This document shows positions 21,972 to 33,237 of a stretch of 64,000 nucleotides of DNA, piece after piece. Every line of letters starts with the position of its first letter. The stretch's first letter is position 1. This DNA comes from Morinoia aosen (Eukaryota; Arthropoda; Malacostraca; Amphipoda; Talitridae), in contig CM059556.1 of the NCBI GenBank assembly GCA_030386875.1, forward strand, positions 35,938,964-36,002,963, read 5' to 3'. The translations under genes were made by a program, and so were the position numbers. Under the pieces are notes generated by a model. It did no database searches and was not told the DNA's origin. It was given only the letters and a program-made list of their open reading frames with translations.

Positions 21972-21994
21972 CCCACTTGGCTATGCCAAGTGGG
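21972..21994. other. Perfect 10-bp stem hairpin
   Basis: CCCACTTGGC and its exact reverse complement are separated by TAT. It may be a tiny foldback element or two abutting transposon ends. No copy elsewhere in the window was noticed. Confidence 0.7.
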
Positions 21995-22591
21995 TTTTAC
22001 CTCTCAAGAATGCACACGCTCGAGCTATTGCGAATAAAATTCAGGGTTTTTGATCAGGACGAACCGCAGGTTGCGTAGCCATGTCGTTAGAAAAACGTCT
22101 GCTAGCTTCACTGGCGGCTGGCGTAAACTGGTTGCAGATTCATTCCTTTTTTTATTCTTTCATTCATTAATATTTTTCAAAATTTAATTTATTCCTTAGT
22201 TCTTTTATTCCATTCTCTACATCTCAAGCGTTTTTTTTTTTTTGAAGGAGATATTTCATTTTACATCTTATCTGTCCAATTTTTCGTTGTTTTTTTCTCT
22301 TTTTATTATTGCTTTTTTCTATGAATTTCAACCTCCAACTCGTTGACCGCCGAGAAAGGCTCTGAGTTTTTGAACAATTATATTTCGGACGAGCTTGTTC
22401 CTTCTCTCAAAAAACTAAAAACCCTGTAAATCTTGAAAAAACGAATAAAGACGCGTTAACTCGTCCTTCTCGAGCAAGAGTTAACTGCAACAAAGCTGGC
22501 CATTTAGCTGCTTTAGCAGGCATTTTTAAGCCGAAAAAAGATGCCCCGTTGAAAGTTGCTCTATTTAACGTCACTTCACATAGGAGTTCAA
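21995..22591. other. Unique sequence with poly-T tracts
   Basis: T-rich around 22140-22320. No gene is seen. Confidence 0.4.
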
Positions 22592-22699
22592 CCCAGTCTA
22601 ACTTTTTTCCTGCAACATCTATAATCTTGGCAACCCATTGCAGGAACCATTCTTGGACGGCTAAAATCAATGAAGCCCCAATGAAAAAGTGAGGCTAGG
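22592..22699. mobile_element. Palindromic MITE family, diverged copy 3 (108 bp)
   Basis: Starts CCCAGTCTAACTTTTTTCC and ends AAAAAGTGAGGCTAGG, whose reverse complement matches the other copies' terminus with about three mismatches. It is the same length as the copy at 61665, but the middle is unrelated to the other copies and has its own hairpin (CCTGCAA..TTGCAGG). Confidence 0.55.
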
Positions 22700-22730
22700 A
22701 ATACCATCTAGGGTCAGTATATTGTTCAAC

Positions 22731-23038
22731 ATTTTGACATCAACGTAGGCCACAGGTGGCTACGGAGGGGATTTTCCCTAATGCTGCCGACCGACCAGTA
22801 GTCACAAACTCAATTTTCAAAAACACTTAATTAAAGCTAAGTGAAGGCACGACCCAGTTGACTGCTGTTTTCAAACTTGTTCAATTCAATTGACTTAAAA
22901 TTGGAATTGAATGTTGAACTTCATTTCACCCAATTCCGGTCAAACTATTAACTCTCTTTTGAGGGTTTTGGAGCTCTGAGAAATACCCTAATACGAGCCC
23001 AAAATAGTCGGCATGTCTCATTCAAACTCGTAATAAAC
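22731..23038 (+). repeat. Dispersed repeat family R1, most complete copy (D)
   Basis: The left part shares GGAGGGGATTTTC, GACCGACCAGTAGTCACAAA and CTTAATTAAAGCTAA with copies A, B, E and F. The right part is nearly identical to copy C at 18617-18762. At about 308 bp it is the best guide to the family's full length. No coding frame is present. Confidence 0.85.
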
Positions 23039-23570
23039 CTGTCTGGCTCCCCCAGTGAAGATTCGGAGCTCAAGTCCCCACTTTTCTCCCGAAAACAATT
23101 CTTCTCCAGAGTAGCCAGCCAAGCAAATGATAATAATAAGCTAATTGGAGCTGCTGCGGAAGAAATAACAGACCGTAATTCTACCGCCAGAACACAGACT
23201 GCAGCAACTCGGTGCCAGGTGTTCTTTCTCGCAGTGGTTTCCTTTTTTTGGTGTCGTTCCTTTTGTGAGTCACGCGCTCGTCATGTAGATATGCCACGCA
23301 TGCGCCGGGGCCTGCGCTTAATTTCCCGTGCCTCTGTAGTGCTTATCTTTTTTGCGTTGATTGTTCGACTAGCAACTTTGTAGTTAATTGCAAACGCTGT
23401 ACCAGCCAGGGTTCACTTCTTTTGGTGATTAAATCGCCTAAAATTAACGTGCTTCAAATTAGGTTTTCATTTTCTCGCATTCACGAGACATGAGAGCAAT
23501 ATCATCATGACTGCTTGATCAAAGTGTTCGCCGTAAACTTTCTTCATCATCAAAATGTACAGTCGTTAAG
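23039..23570. other. Unique sequence, no gene seen
   Basis: Somewhat richer in G+C at 23150-23340. No frame or repeat was recognised. Confidence 0.4.
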
Positions 23571-23658
23571 ATACATCATGAAAACAGCCTATATCATGAA
23601 AACAGCCTGTATCATGAAAACAGCCGTTGAGATATATCATTAAAACAGCCGATCCTTG
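23571..23658. repeat. Short tandem repeat, 4 copies
   Basis: ATATCATGAAAACAGCC recurs four times at about 20-28 bp spacing. Confidence 0.85.
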
Positions 23659-25228
23659 ACCTCTCTTGCACCACAAAGTATGTGACCTGAACGAAATCTC
23701 CTCTACAAAAGTACCGAAATTTCATCAATGTAGGTGATTATCCCCAATATAGATTTCCCGGTAAATCGACACAAATAGACAGCAATCTGTCTATTTGAAT
23801 CGACAAACCTGAACACGAATAATGCCGTCATTGTGTATGAACGCCCACACAAAGACACACAACGTCACACACAGCAAGAAAAACTCGAAACGGAATTCAA
23901 GTGACTCCCAGAACCACCTTTGGCTGAGTATGCTTATTCACAAGGGGCAGCATGACGAGGCAGACCGGCCATTATGAGCTGCAATACTGGGCTGTCGACC
24001 CATAAAGGCGGCATAATGGGCTCAGGTAACTCGCCGGTCAAGAGTTACCCTATAACGAGGTCGCTGCACGGCTACCCAGAATAGAGTCTGCTTCGTTTCC
24101 CGGACAACTTCCTGAGATTTTTGGCAGCCATTTCCCCCGTTTTCAGAAAATTATTGGGCTCTGTGTAGCTGTTGCAGTGCTGCCAACATTATTATAATGA
24201 CATTTCCTGGCATACTTCTCTCTAAATCAGGAAGGGAGTCCTTTTGTCAACGCCGCACGGCATGAAATAGGAGAATTCTCAGTTCTCTTGATGCTTTGTT
24301 CTACAATGTAAGAGTATTATATCTTATTGTTTTTGCAGCCTGGATGTCAAAAGTGAACCGTTTAGGTTTATCGATTCAATTGAACTGAACAAGTAGTGAT
24401 TTAAAGGAGGAGGAAATGCAGGATTATTATTCATAAAAATAATTTTGAATATCAAAGTTTGTTTAAGGAGTATCACTTAATTTTGCATTTCAAACATTCA
24501 AATGAGGACTTGATGAATATTTTTATTAGCAATATTACTGGGAAACTTAAGTTCTTAGTCCATTACCGTTCCATTACGAGACTGAACCTAACAACAAAAA
24601 CAACAAGAAATTAATGGCAGTAAAGTGGTAGGACTAAAATTTACGAGTACAACTATATGTATTTTCAAGCTCCTATCTTGCTCGTAGGTAGAGTTCATAC
24701 TTCACTCACGCAAACAAAGCTCTCATAAATTTGATTGCTAGCAACGTGCGTAATTGGGAAGCTAAAATTTCTAATCCATCAAGGTTTCATTACGCTTTCC
24801 GCCTTAATGCGTTTCTTCTAATTGCCTCAGAGCACTGTTGCGAGTTCAGGCTTTAGTTTCTCCAGGTTGTTAAGGGAGCCTAGGAGGGCACTCGCAGCAC
24901 AAAAACCTTGAATAATTCCCTTAATTAGCATAGCAAATTAATGAAATTTAGGTCGAGTGGCGGAGGCAAGAAGTCAGCCTTGCGCTTATACATTTGCTGG
25001 AGCGCAGTTCAAGAGTCATTGCTTGGTCTTTAAGAAATTGTTTCGCACACGTTTCGACTCCGTGCAGCTTTAGAGGCTTGGTCCACAGCACACTTTGGGT
25101 TCCAAGCCTAACTGGCTCGGAATACTGCAGTTTGATATTTGGTTCACGTACTTGGATGTAATGCGACTTAAATGCATTTATAGTTCACTCGAAATGAGTT
25201 TGGAAAATTTATTACGGTAATTCGTTGG
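23659..25228. other. Unique sequence, no gene seen
   Basis: A GC-richer patch at 23930-24110 has no open frame of length on either strand. The rest is AT-rich. Confidence 0.4.
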
Positions 25229-25385
25229 AAGGTCAAGGAGGGGATTTTCATAATGCTGTTGACCGACCAGTAGTCTCAAACTCAATTTTCAAACATACTT
25301 AATTAAAGCTAAATAAAAGCATGATTCAGTAATTGTTTTTTTTTAAATTGTTTACTACAATTGATTTTGAATTTGAGTTGAACCG
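25229..25385 (+). repeat. Dispersed repeat family R1, copy E
   Basis: Begins inside the family at AAGGAGGGGATTTTCATAAT and ends at TTTGAGTTGAACCG. It shares GACCGACCAGTAGTC and TACTTAATTAAAGCTAAAT with copy D. Confidence 0.8.
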
Positions 25386-26127
25386 TAAGAATTGTCGTGT
25401 GGTGGAGCTATTGGTGCGTGAAAAGAAGTGGGAGCGTAATTGAAGGTTCAGAACTATCATATTAAATCTAATTTTCCGCGCCCAGTGTATAATTATGTAC
25501 TCAAACAGGCCACATCTTAATTCGTAGGTAAAATATGCAGAAAAAAGTAACGCGTAGCCTTGAAATTATTCCTGTTTCATGATTTTGTTTTTGTAAAATA
25601 GGTACATGAATTCGAAGCCGTGTGTTTTACAAGACTTCGTTTACTCAGAATTTAATAATTTCTCCTGTTTTTGTCTTCATAACACGAACGTTCGACCTCA
25701 ATTACACCGTTTGTAGGCTTTACTTTGTGCTAAGATAATTAATTCAACATGACTTATGTAAAGTAATATGCACGTATGACAGCTTCACTACTTCAGCCAT
25801 GCCTGACAAGTTCATATTTTCAACAAAATTTGCATGATTTCTTACAGCTTCTGCTTTTAATCTCGATATTTTCCTGCTCCAGTTATTGGTTGGCTTCGAT
25901 TTCTTTTCCCTTATAACACATGAATAAGCAATTCAATTTTGAAATAAGCGTTCAACACACGAGCTCATCGAGGTAATTGGTAAATTTTGTGCCTTTGATG
26001 ACTGCTATCAGACACTCTAAATTATTCTAGTCTGTACCATATGTTGCGAGCCTTCGTTAAGAGGCCATAAGATAAAATTACTCAGCCGAGACATTGGCAA
26101 CATCCTACCTTGGCCTGCGAGTTCGAA
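25386..26127. other. Unique AT-rich sequence, no gene seen
   Basis: No frame over 60 codons with recognisable content. Confidence 0.4.
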
Positions 26128-26510
26128 GTTACCGTATTTTCTGCTCTCAAAAAGAGGAAAAATAGAATTGGCGTTTATTTGAACGTTGTCTGGATACAAG
26201 TAATTGCATTTTATGCGCTTAAAAATAAAAAATATATACTCGTAATTGAAGTCTATTTGAACGTAGTCTGGATACTAGCTACCGCATTTTATGTTCATAA
26301 AAAAAAACGAGGAAAAATAGAATTGGCGTTCATTTGAACGTAGCCTGGATACAAGTTACCTCTTAAATGCCCTCAAAGGGAGAAAACATAGAATTGGAGT
26401 ATATATCAACTTGTTCTGTATGCAAATCCCCGCATTTTATGCTCGCAAAAAGAAAAAAAATGGAATTTAAGTTAACGTGCATCTGAATAATAGTTTGCCA
26501 GTGACAAGGA
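26128..26510. repeat. 77-bp minisatellite, about 5 degenerate copies
   Basis: Shared blocks are AGAATTGGCGTTTATTTGAA, CGTAGTCTGGATACAAG and GCATTTTATGCTC, in constant order. The right-hand copies are the most diverged. Confidence 0.85.
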
Positions 26511-27518
26511 TGTAAAAATGCTTCTAATTGTGCTCGGAAAGGAAAAGATTTTAAGGAGCTCTGCCCCGGAGCAGTTACGAGGGAGTCGACCGACTGTGAC
26601 CCCTCATCAAAAGCCCGTTAGCGCTCACAACGCGAACTTGGCGGGTCTTTGCGTACAAATTACACTAGAATTTGAGACCAGTTTTCTTTCGACGAATGTC
26701 TCAAGCAGTAGGCAGAGCGCCAGGGATTTTAGCGACGTCGTTAATGAAAAATCATCTTCAATGATTATCGTATAGGAAAGAAAAGGTCATTTGGATTCTT
26801 CATATTTCTTAGAGTGCAAGTGATATCTCACGACGTCGTTATCGATAAATCACCTAGAAATGATTATGACAGATTGTCTTATAGAAATGATTAATTTTTT
26901 TTGTTGGAAAAGGTTCTTTAGGTGATGGATTACGGAATTATGCAATTATATGACGCTGAAAGGAAGATTGCTTCCCAAAACCATTGTACCATGTTTTTTG
27001 TTCTGTGTTGAACTTTATATGTGGACGATATATTCGTATATTCAAAGAATGTCTTGCTTTGAACATGGGTTTTGTTCTGAGTTTAGCTTTATATGCGGAG
27101 CACAGTATAGATATGGTCTTATAAATATGTTTTTTATAAATAAAAAATGTATAAAATGTGTAAATGCTTTTTTTTAAATGTATATAAAATATGTTTTTTA
27201 TATAAATGAAAAGAACTATAGACCATTATCAAACACTATAATGATGATGTATGTAATACAAACCTATTTATAACATCCTCTTCTACCAAGGTCCGAAAAA
27301 TTCGACCGAACGATGCTCGCGTGTTGCAACAACGCCTCCATTATGAGTCCTGAAATAATCAATAGAAAAGTTTTATGTAATTTGTTAACGAATTTTGTAA
27401 AAGTGATGTCGGAATTCACAGCGGAAATATAAAAGTATGTACGCAGATTATTTTTAGATGAAAATAAAACGTGAAAACAACATCCAAGTGCACAAATTTA
27501 CCATGATATTACACTTTA
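26511..27518. other. Unique sequence, no gene seen
   Basis: An 85-codon frame at 26518-26775 (+) and a 75-codon frame at 26950-27177 (+) have no recognised features. TATAAAATG-rich direct repeats occur near 27120-27200. Confidence 0.4.
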
Positions 27519-27905
27519 ACAAAATAATATTTGTTTTTTGCCTTTCCTGTGAAGTTATTCATTTTCAAAGTTCAAAAGAATAAAATTCAGTGAGTTTTTA
27601 TGCTAGAAAAAAGGCAGTTTTGGGATCCTTGGGACATTTATACAAACTGACATTGATCGATTTCCCTATTTGTACATTTATTTTTTATCATAGTTCAAAA
27701 CCGTAATTTCTTATTTATTTAGTTAGTGAACATATATCACATATGAGAAGAAAACGAAAAGTTTCGAATAGATAATTTTACACTGTCAGTTTGTTCGCAA
27801 TGTTATGAGGATTTCAAAACTGTCTTTGAATTTGTTCTAGCATAAGAATTCAATGACTTCTATTCGTTTGAAAAAAAACATGACCCAAAAAACTAATATT
27901 TTCTA
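27519..27905. mobile_element. Long imperfect palindrome, MITE-like
   Basis: The left arm blocks TATGCTAGAA, GGCAGTTTTG and ACAAACTGAC reappear reverse-complemented in the right arm (GTCAGTTTGT, CAAAACTGTC, TTCTAGCATA). Outer blocks (AATATT.GTTTTTTG) also pair. The arms are roughly 170 bp with many mismatches. Weak pairing may continue outward to about 27440 and 28030. There is no coding content. Confidence 0.6.
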
Positions 27906-28612
27906 CTTATTCAAAAAACTGAGGCCTAAATCGAAAAATGTTGAAATAAAATATGTTTTATTTTTAAACACTGGTCAAATACACTGGTCAAATTTCAGAC
28001 GAATCGGATCGATGTTGAAAAATCGCTGAGTTGTCAATTTGGCTACCCACTTAATATTATTGCGACCCAAACGTTCTGTTCTCCATCCAAATGCGCTGTT
28101 TTCTTCCTGGAACAGTTGGTATTTGTTTATATGTGGAGTTTTTGCACGAACCTACTGTTTATGTCAAACAAACCAACGATTTTCCAGCCAAACAGGCCGT
28201 TTTTTGATCAAACCTGTTGCTTTTGGCCTGTTTCAAACCTGTTTGACTAAAAGGGGGCTAAAACTCATATTTTCGGTAATTACAAAAAGCTCAGCTTTTG
28301 ACAGTCCAGCAAAACTTCCAGATACAGTGTGGTTAAATGTATTTGTCAAAAAACTGAAACTCAAAGATTATAACTAACATAATCATACAGTGTAAACGAG
28401 TCAACAGATGAACTTTTACCACGGCGTGTATTTCTAAAACAACGTCAAATGCTTGAAAATTTAGGTCATGATAACAGCTGAAAAGAGTTCAAAGGCTAAT
28501 GAAAAAACTGAAAAAATTAGCGAGCTCAAGACGAATAATAATAACTTGTACTTTCCACCCTCCAAGCTCTCTAGTAAGAAAGCACAACTCAGGTTGTAAA
28601 TTTGTTTCCTTA
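27906..28612. other. Unique sequence, no gene seen
   Basis: A 112-codon frame at 28039-28377 (+) has no recognisable domain. Confidence 0.4.
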
Positions 28613-28795
28613 AGCGGCCCATAGACGATCAATTTGATTGTCAATATCATTGACTCAATATATTGATGAAATTATTTTTACCACTAAGTCAATTAATTGA
28701 CGGTCGTCAATCAAGCTCACGGACGATCAATTAAATTGTCAATATTCATCATTGTCAATTATATTGACAATGAAATTGATCGTCTATGGGCCACT
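28613..28795. mobile_element. PIF/Harbinger-type MITE, 183 bp
   Basis: The 42-bp terminal inverted repeats begin AGYGGCCCATAGACGATCAA with three mismatches between arms. TTA occurs directly on both sides (28610-28612 and 28796-28798), the 3-bp TWA duplication typical of PIF/Harbinger. A third internal copy of the arm motif (GACGATCAATTAAATTGTC) lies near 28726. It has no coding capacity, so it is non-autonomous. Confidence 0.8.
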
Positions 28796-29107
28796 TTACG
28801 ATAGTTTTCAATAATATAGTAATCATGTGGAACTAGTTTATCTTTATTCCATCTATCTAGGATCGCGTACTCAGTTTACCATCTTTTCTCTAAAGAAAAC
28901 TCAGAGCGTTCAAAATCAGTCTTGGGACCTCCATTAAAAATCAGACACAAGGTTGGTGCTCCTGACGTCATCCACCATATAATTTCACCTGGACAACAGC
29001 TGAAATAAAGGTAAAATACGGACTGTTGAAAGCGCTTTTAGCGACAGATGATAAAATATTTTGCACACGCATTTCATTTCTACACAGTGGCAATTTTTCC
29101 AAGTTAC

Positions 29108-29382
29108 TTATGTCAGTGTTAGGTGAAAATACGCCTTTCAGTGGCGGTTTTTTGGAAGCTATTTGCCCCAGCTTCTGTCAAACAGCCGGCTTTCAGTGGC
29201 TGTTTTTCATAGCTATTCAGGTCAGCGTCAGGCAAATAGCCGATTTTTAGTGCCTGTTTTTCCTAGCTACTGGCGTCAGGTCAGGCAGTTTTCAGGGGCT
29301 GTTTTTTCTATCTATTTGCTTTAGCGTCTGGTGAACAGACGCCTTTTAGCGGATTTTTTTCAAAGGTATTTAAGTCGTCAAA
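29108..29382. repeat. Degenerate repeat of about 55 bp, 5 copies
   Basis: Blocks TTTTTAGTGCCTGTTTTTC, TAGCTATT and GTCAGCGTCAGG recur in order with variable spacing. Confidence 0.8.
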
Positions 29383-31419
29383 GTAAAATTGCTGATAGGG
29401 TACATTTTCATGAGGTAACTTAGAAGAACTTGAGTTGCCAGATAATGTGATTCGCTCAAAAATTCGACGCAACTCTCTTACTTTTGTTTCGAAGAAATGC
29501 AACTTGAACTGGAACTTCGTTATTTCCTTCGATTTTTCTTTATACGAACACGACGTTGATATCAGCAATTTTTTGTACAGGCTCATTATTTCATTGAGCA
29601 AACAACAAAATGATAAAACCAGATTATTTTTCACGATAACAATTTAGTTCAACTGCTCAAAAATCTATCATTTATTGAAAGCAAGTTTAAGTTTTACTCT
29701 AGGTTGTATCGTTATGTCCTATCTTACTGCTTTGCTATTCAGCTACCTGGGCAAACAAATTATCATGGATAATCGCTACAGGCAATTTAAATTCACATAA
29801 TAATAGAATTAATGAGTGTGTGAAGATTTTATACCTGTATTTTATTTACACTTTACCTGTATCTTCCTTCCTCAACTCGTAAAAAAAGAAGGAACTTGTT
29901 TTCAAATAACTAGCTAAATTAGCGAACAAATGACAAATTTCCATGAAAATTTTTCCATTTTCTTTATCTATTCATTCAATTTTTATTATAACTGTGCCCT
30001 TTTTTAACAAAATCTACAGAAAGTGCAGAAAATATCACTGTATGGCAAGATCGTACATATTGAGAACCTACGAATTTAACAGATATCACTAAAATATATA
30101 AAATTAATGCACGTTTATTTGTCATGGACACTATTCAGGAAGAATTGCAAATGAGGGCCTTCAAAAACTGTGATTGTTCCGATTCAATGCGATCGATTTT
30201 ATTCAGTCCGGCAGACTTAAAGACTACTGCCCAAATTTTATTCAGCAGATCAGCGTTTGCTCGTAGGATAGGATACAAATTTTGCTACAGAAGTTTCAAT
30301 GATATTTAAATGTGTTTTCCAATAGCTATGTATTCTATATTTTACATAAGATACAACACATCGGTTGTAGCTAAAATTATAACACTTATGGCAACGAGAT
30401 TTGCAAAGCACGGCAAAACACAACTGCGGAACAAGATATCTTGCAGCGTCTACTTGTGTCATATAAGCAAGTCAACACCAATAAAATTTACACGTGGTGA
30501 GTGAATTGTATCGTCTATGCGTGTATTCTCCATTATTTTTCCTTTGCATCTATCGATGTCAAGGCAAGAACGAAATCAACACACCTGACCTGCGACAAAA
30601 TCCTAAGGGCCATGAACGGTTTCCGATCGCATGTCGAGCTTGTAGGTTAATTTGTACCGGCAACTCCGCCTCGATATTGACATCTCACTTGGACGCGCAC
30701 AGGGCTCGATTGTCTCTCGTGCAGATACTCTATTGTCGATTGTCATCATTTCCATTGTCGCTGTCGATGTTTTGAAATTTATTTATTTTTAAATATTTTA
30801 CGCATTCTTTCCGGTAGTAAATCGAAAACTGGATGTTCATTTTAGGAAGTGTTTCTCAAACGTGCTAAGCACAGTTTGATAATTTAATTGAAAACCAATG
30901 AACGAGTCTCAGACGCAGAATGCTAATGAAAAACTACTTAAATTAATCATGCAGTTGTTTTGCTAAACACTAACGCATTTTCTGCAGAATTTTGTGCCAA
31001 TTGTGTAAGCTCACGTGTAAATTATTTTCTTTTATTCATTTGTACAAGTTTCATGAACCAGTGCGGGAAACAATGCGCATTTGACGCCTCAATTAATATA
31101 ACACAAATGCTATTGACACTTCCCCTTAAGTTGGGGACTTTAAATTGGCCCTATATTTGTCGGACGCAAACTCCACCACATTCACATATATCATAAATAA
31201 CCTCTAAACTGTCAATCCACGTAATATGTGCGCGACCTTTCCATACATCACCGGAGACTTTCCACCGAGCAACCCATTTTCCTTCGCCCATCCATTCATC
31301 ATTCTAAATCCCTTTATATCTTCTTACAAAGCCTCACTGCGGTCTTTTACCAGAGTTTCAATCACCGAATGCTGGTCCCTCTCACGCTTCTTGCTCAGTT
31401 TCTCAGGGTCGCAGGTAAA
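29383..31419. other. Mostly unique sequence, no gene supported
   Basis: Complementary-strand frames of 60-110 codons occur at 29308-29634 (-), 30124-30309 (+) and 30310-30504 (+), all unrecognised. One short peptide segment at about 30630-30715 is noted separately. Confidence 0.4.
30494..30775 (+). other. Frame with a Cys2His2/BED-like finger, doubtful
   Basis: The 93-codon frame contains CRACRLICTGNSASILTSHL followed by DAH. That is a Cys-x2-Cys-x14-His-x3-His spacing like the BED fingers at the start of hAT transposases. No hAT catalytic domain or dimerisation motif follows. It could be a remnant of a hAT transposon or a chance pattern. Confidence 0.2.
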
Positions 31420-31752
31420 GTAAGGACGGAGCTCTGTTGGCAACTCCAACTGAGGGAAACGTAAGTTCTGTTGGCAACTCCAACTGAGGGGAACGTAAGC
31501 TCTGTTGGCAAGTCCAACTGAGGGGAACGGAAACTCTGTTGGCTATTCCAACTGAAGAAAACATAAGCTCTGTTGGCTAGTCCAACTGAAGAAAACGTAA
31601 GCTCTGCTGGCAAGTCTAACAGAGGGAAACGTAAGAATGGAGCTCTGTTTGCAAGTCTATCTGAGGGAAACGTAAGAATGAAGCTCTGTTGGTGAGTCTA
31701 ACAGAGGGAAACGTAAGAATGAAGCTCTGTTGGCGAGTCCAACGAAGGAAGC
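31420..31752. repeat. 34-bp minisatellite switching to 41 bp
   Basis: TCTGTTGGC occurs at 31433, 31467, 31501, 31535, 31569 and 31603 (34 bp apart), then at 31644, 31685 and 31726 (41 bp apart). The longer units contain an extra GAATGAA-like heptamer after CGTAA. The unit core is CAACTCCAACTGAGGGGAAC. Confidence 0.95.
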
Positions 31753-32269
31753 TCCCCTGCTCAGTTGAGCCAGTCTTCATTCACTCAGCCACTGACGGCC
31801 GGCAAAAAACAATGGCTCCCGAAGGCCTAATGCTGAGCAGAAAAAGCTGCGATAAATTCAGCGCAGAGCACATGTTTGCGCAAAATAAAACATGCCATAG
31901 TCCAGTTCTAGCAGGACAGTCTTTGTTCAAAGAAAAACGGAGGAATCGCCGCGTGTCAAATTTATGGAGACAAATACTTCGCTGAGCCTGAGTTGAATTT
32001 TATCGCGTTCTTCTTCGTACGTACACGTTTAATCGTCAGAGATTTAAGGAAGATTTACTTAGAACTACGAGAAGTATAATTAAGTCGGTTAATTTTGAAT
32101 GGAATTGAAGTTTCTTTTCGCAGTTTAGGCTGTTTTGTAAATGGGAACAGTAAAACTTCCCTGGCCTCGAAAAGAGGATTTGTCAAACAAACTTGTGATG
32201 GTACCGTCACGTGCTCTCTACGGGATCGCTATCTCAGTCAGCTGCCAGTATTCAAGTCTGGACCGTAAT
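31753..32269. other. Unique sequence, no gene seen
   Basis: A 98-codon frame (31689-31985, +) starts in the array and is unrecognised. Confidence 0.4.
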
Positions 32270-32490
32270 CCTACTGGGTGTATAATTTTAGACTGAGTGT
32301 AAAGCGTGAAATTTAGGTCGGAACAGTTATCATTTTAGGTGTGTTAATTTCGATCGAGTTTAAAGCAAGATAATCAAGCCTGAGCAGTAAATACCTAGGA
32401 TATGTTATTTTCGACTGAGTTTAAATTGTGACGTTTATATAATTACATAGAGTATGCTATTTTCGAGCATGTTATGAATTGTAATGAATT
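32270..32490. repeat. Degenerate repeat of about 65 bp, 3-4 copies
   Basis: TTATTTTCGACTGAGTTTAA and its variants recur with TGAGCAGTAA-like and GGTATGTTA-like blocks between. Confidence 0.7.
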
Positions 32491-32869
32491 CGAACTTCGG
32501 TTTTTACTAGACCTGTATAAATAGTGCAATTTCTGAATTTTAGATACCCTACCTCGTGAGATTTATTTTAACGAATTTTTATATTCATCAAGCCCGCTCT
32601 CAGGATATTATGATAATCTGAGAAAATAATTGACCTATAGTAAGTTTGGTTGTGTATGTCTGTTGTCCTTTGGGAACTTTAACAGTTGGTCACCACTGAA
32701 ATAAGTAGGAAAACAAAATTATTAGTTATTTAATAATTCATTCAAATATAACAATTAATTTACTACTCAATAAGTAACTGAATTATAACTTAATTTGAAA
32801 CCAAAATCATGGAACCCTACGATGAACCGCAGTTATACTGGGAAATAAAATATTAGATTGGTTCAAATT
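32491..32869. other. Unique AT-rich sequence
   Basis: Weak similarity to 2700-2800 upstream of family S. No gene is seen. Confidence 0.35.
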
Positions 32870-33030
32870 AATTGATGGTTTGAGCCTCCCTAACCACGAC
32901 AAAGGTGTTACAGAGAAGAAGAATCAGGCACCATTTAGCATAGAAGTAAATGAATAGGGAACCTCATTCTTTGGGGAAGATGTGTCCCCACCCAAATTCT
33001 CGTACGCATAGAATCACCAGATTAGGAAAG
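32870..33030 (+). repeat. Dispersed repeat family S, copy 3
   Basis: Carries CACGACAAAGGTG, GGCACCATTTAGC, GGGAACCTCATT and CCCAAATTCTC, in the order seen at 2800-2935 and on the reverse strand at 8316-8460. A copy of family R1 follows about 200 bp downstream, as at 3532. Confidence 0.5.
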
Positions 33031-33237
33031 AATCAAAACACAAAATTCATTTTAATTCAACCAACAGAAGGCTTACCCAAATCGTAGCTTTGGACTCTAT
33101 TGGACTCTATTGGCGATATATCAACATTTTCTCCCTGGAAGTGCTAATATACAAACAATATCGTTGTATGGAATGAAGTAAAGCAAGGATTATATATGAA
33201 ATTTTTCCTGTGAGTAAAAAACACATTGCATTGTTAT

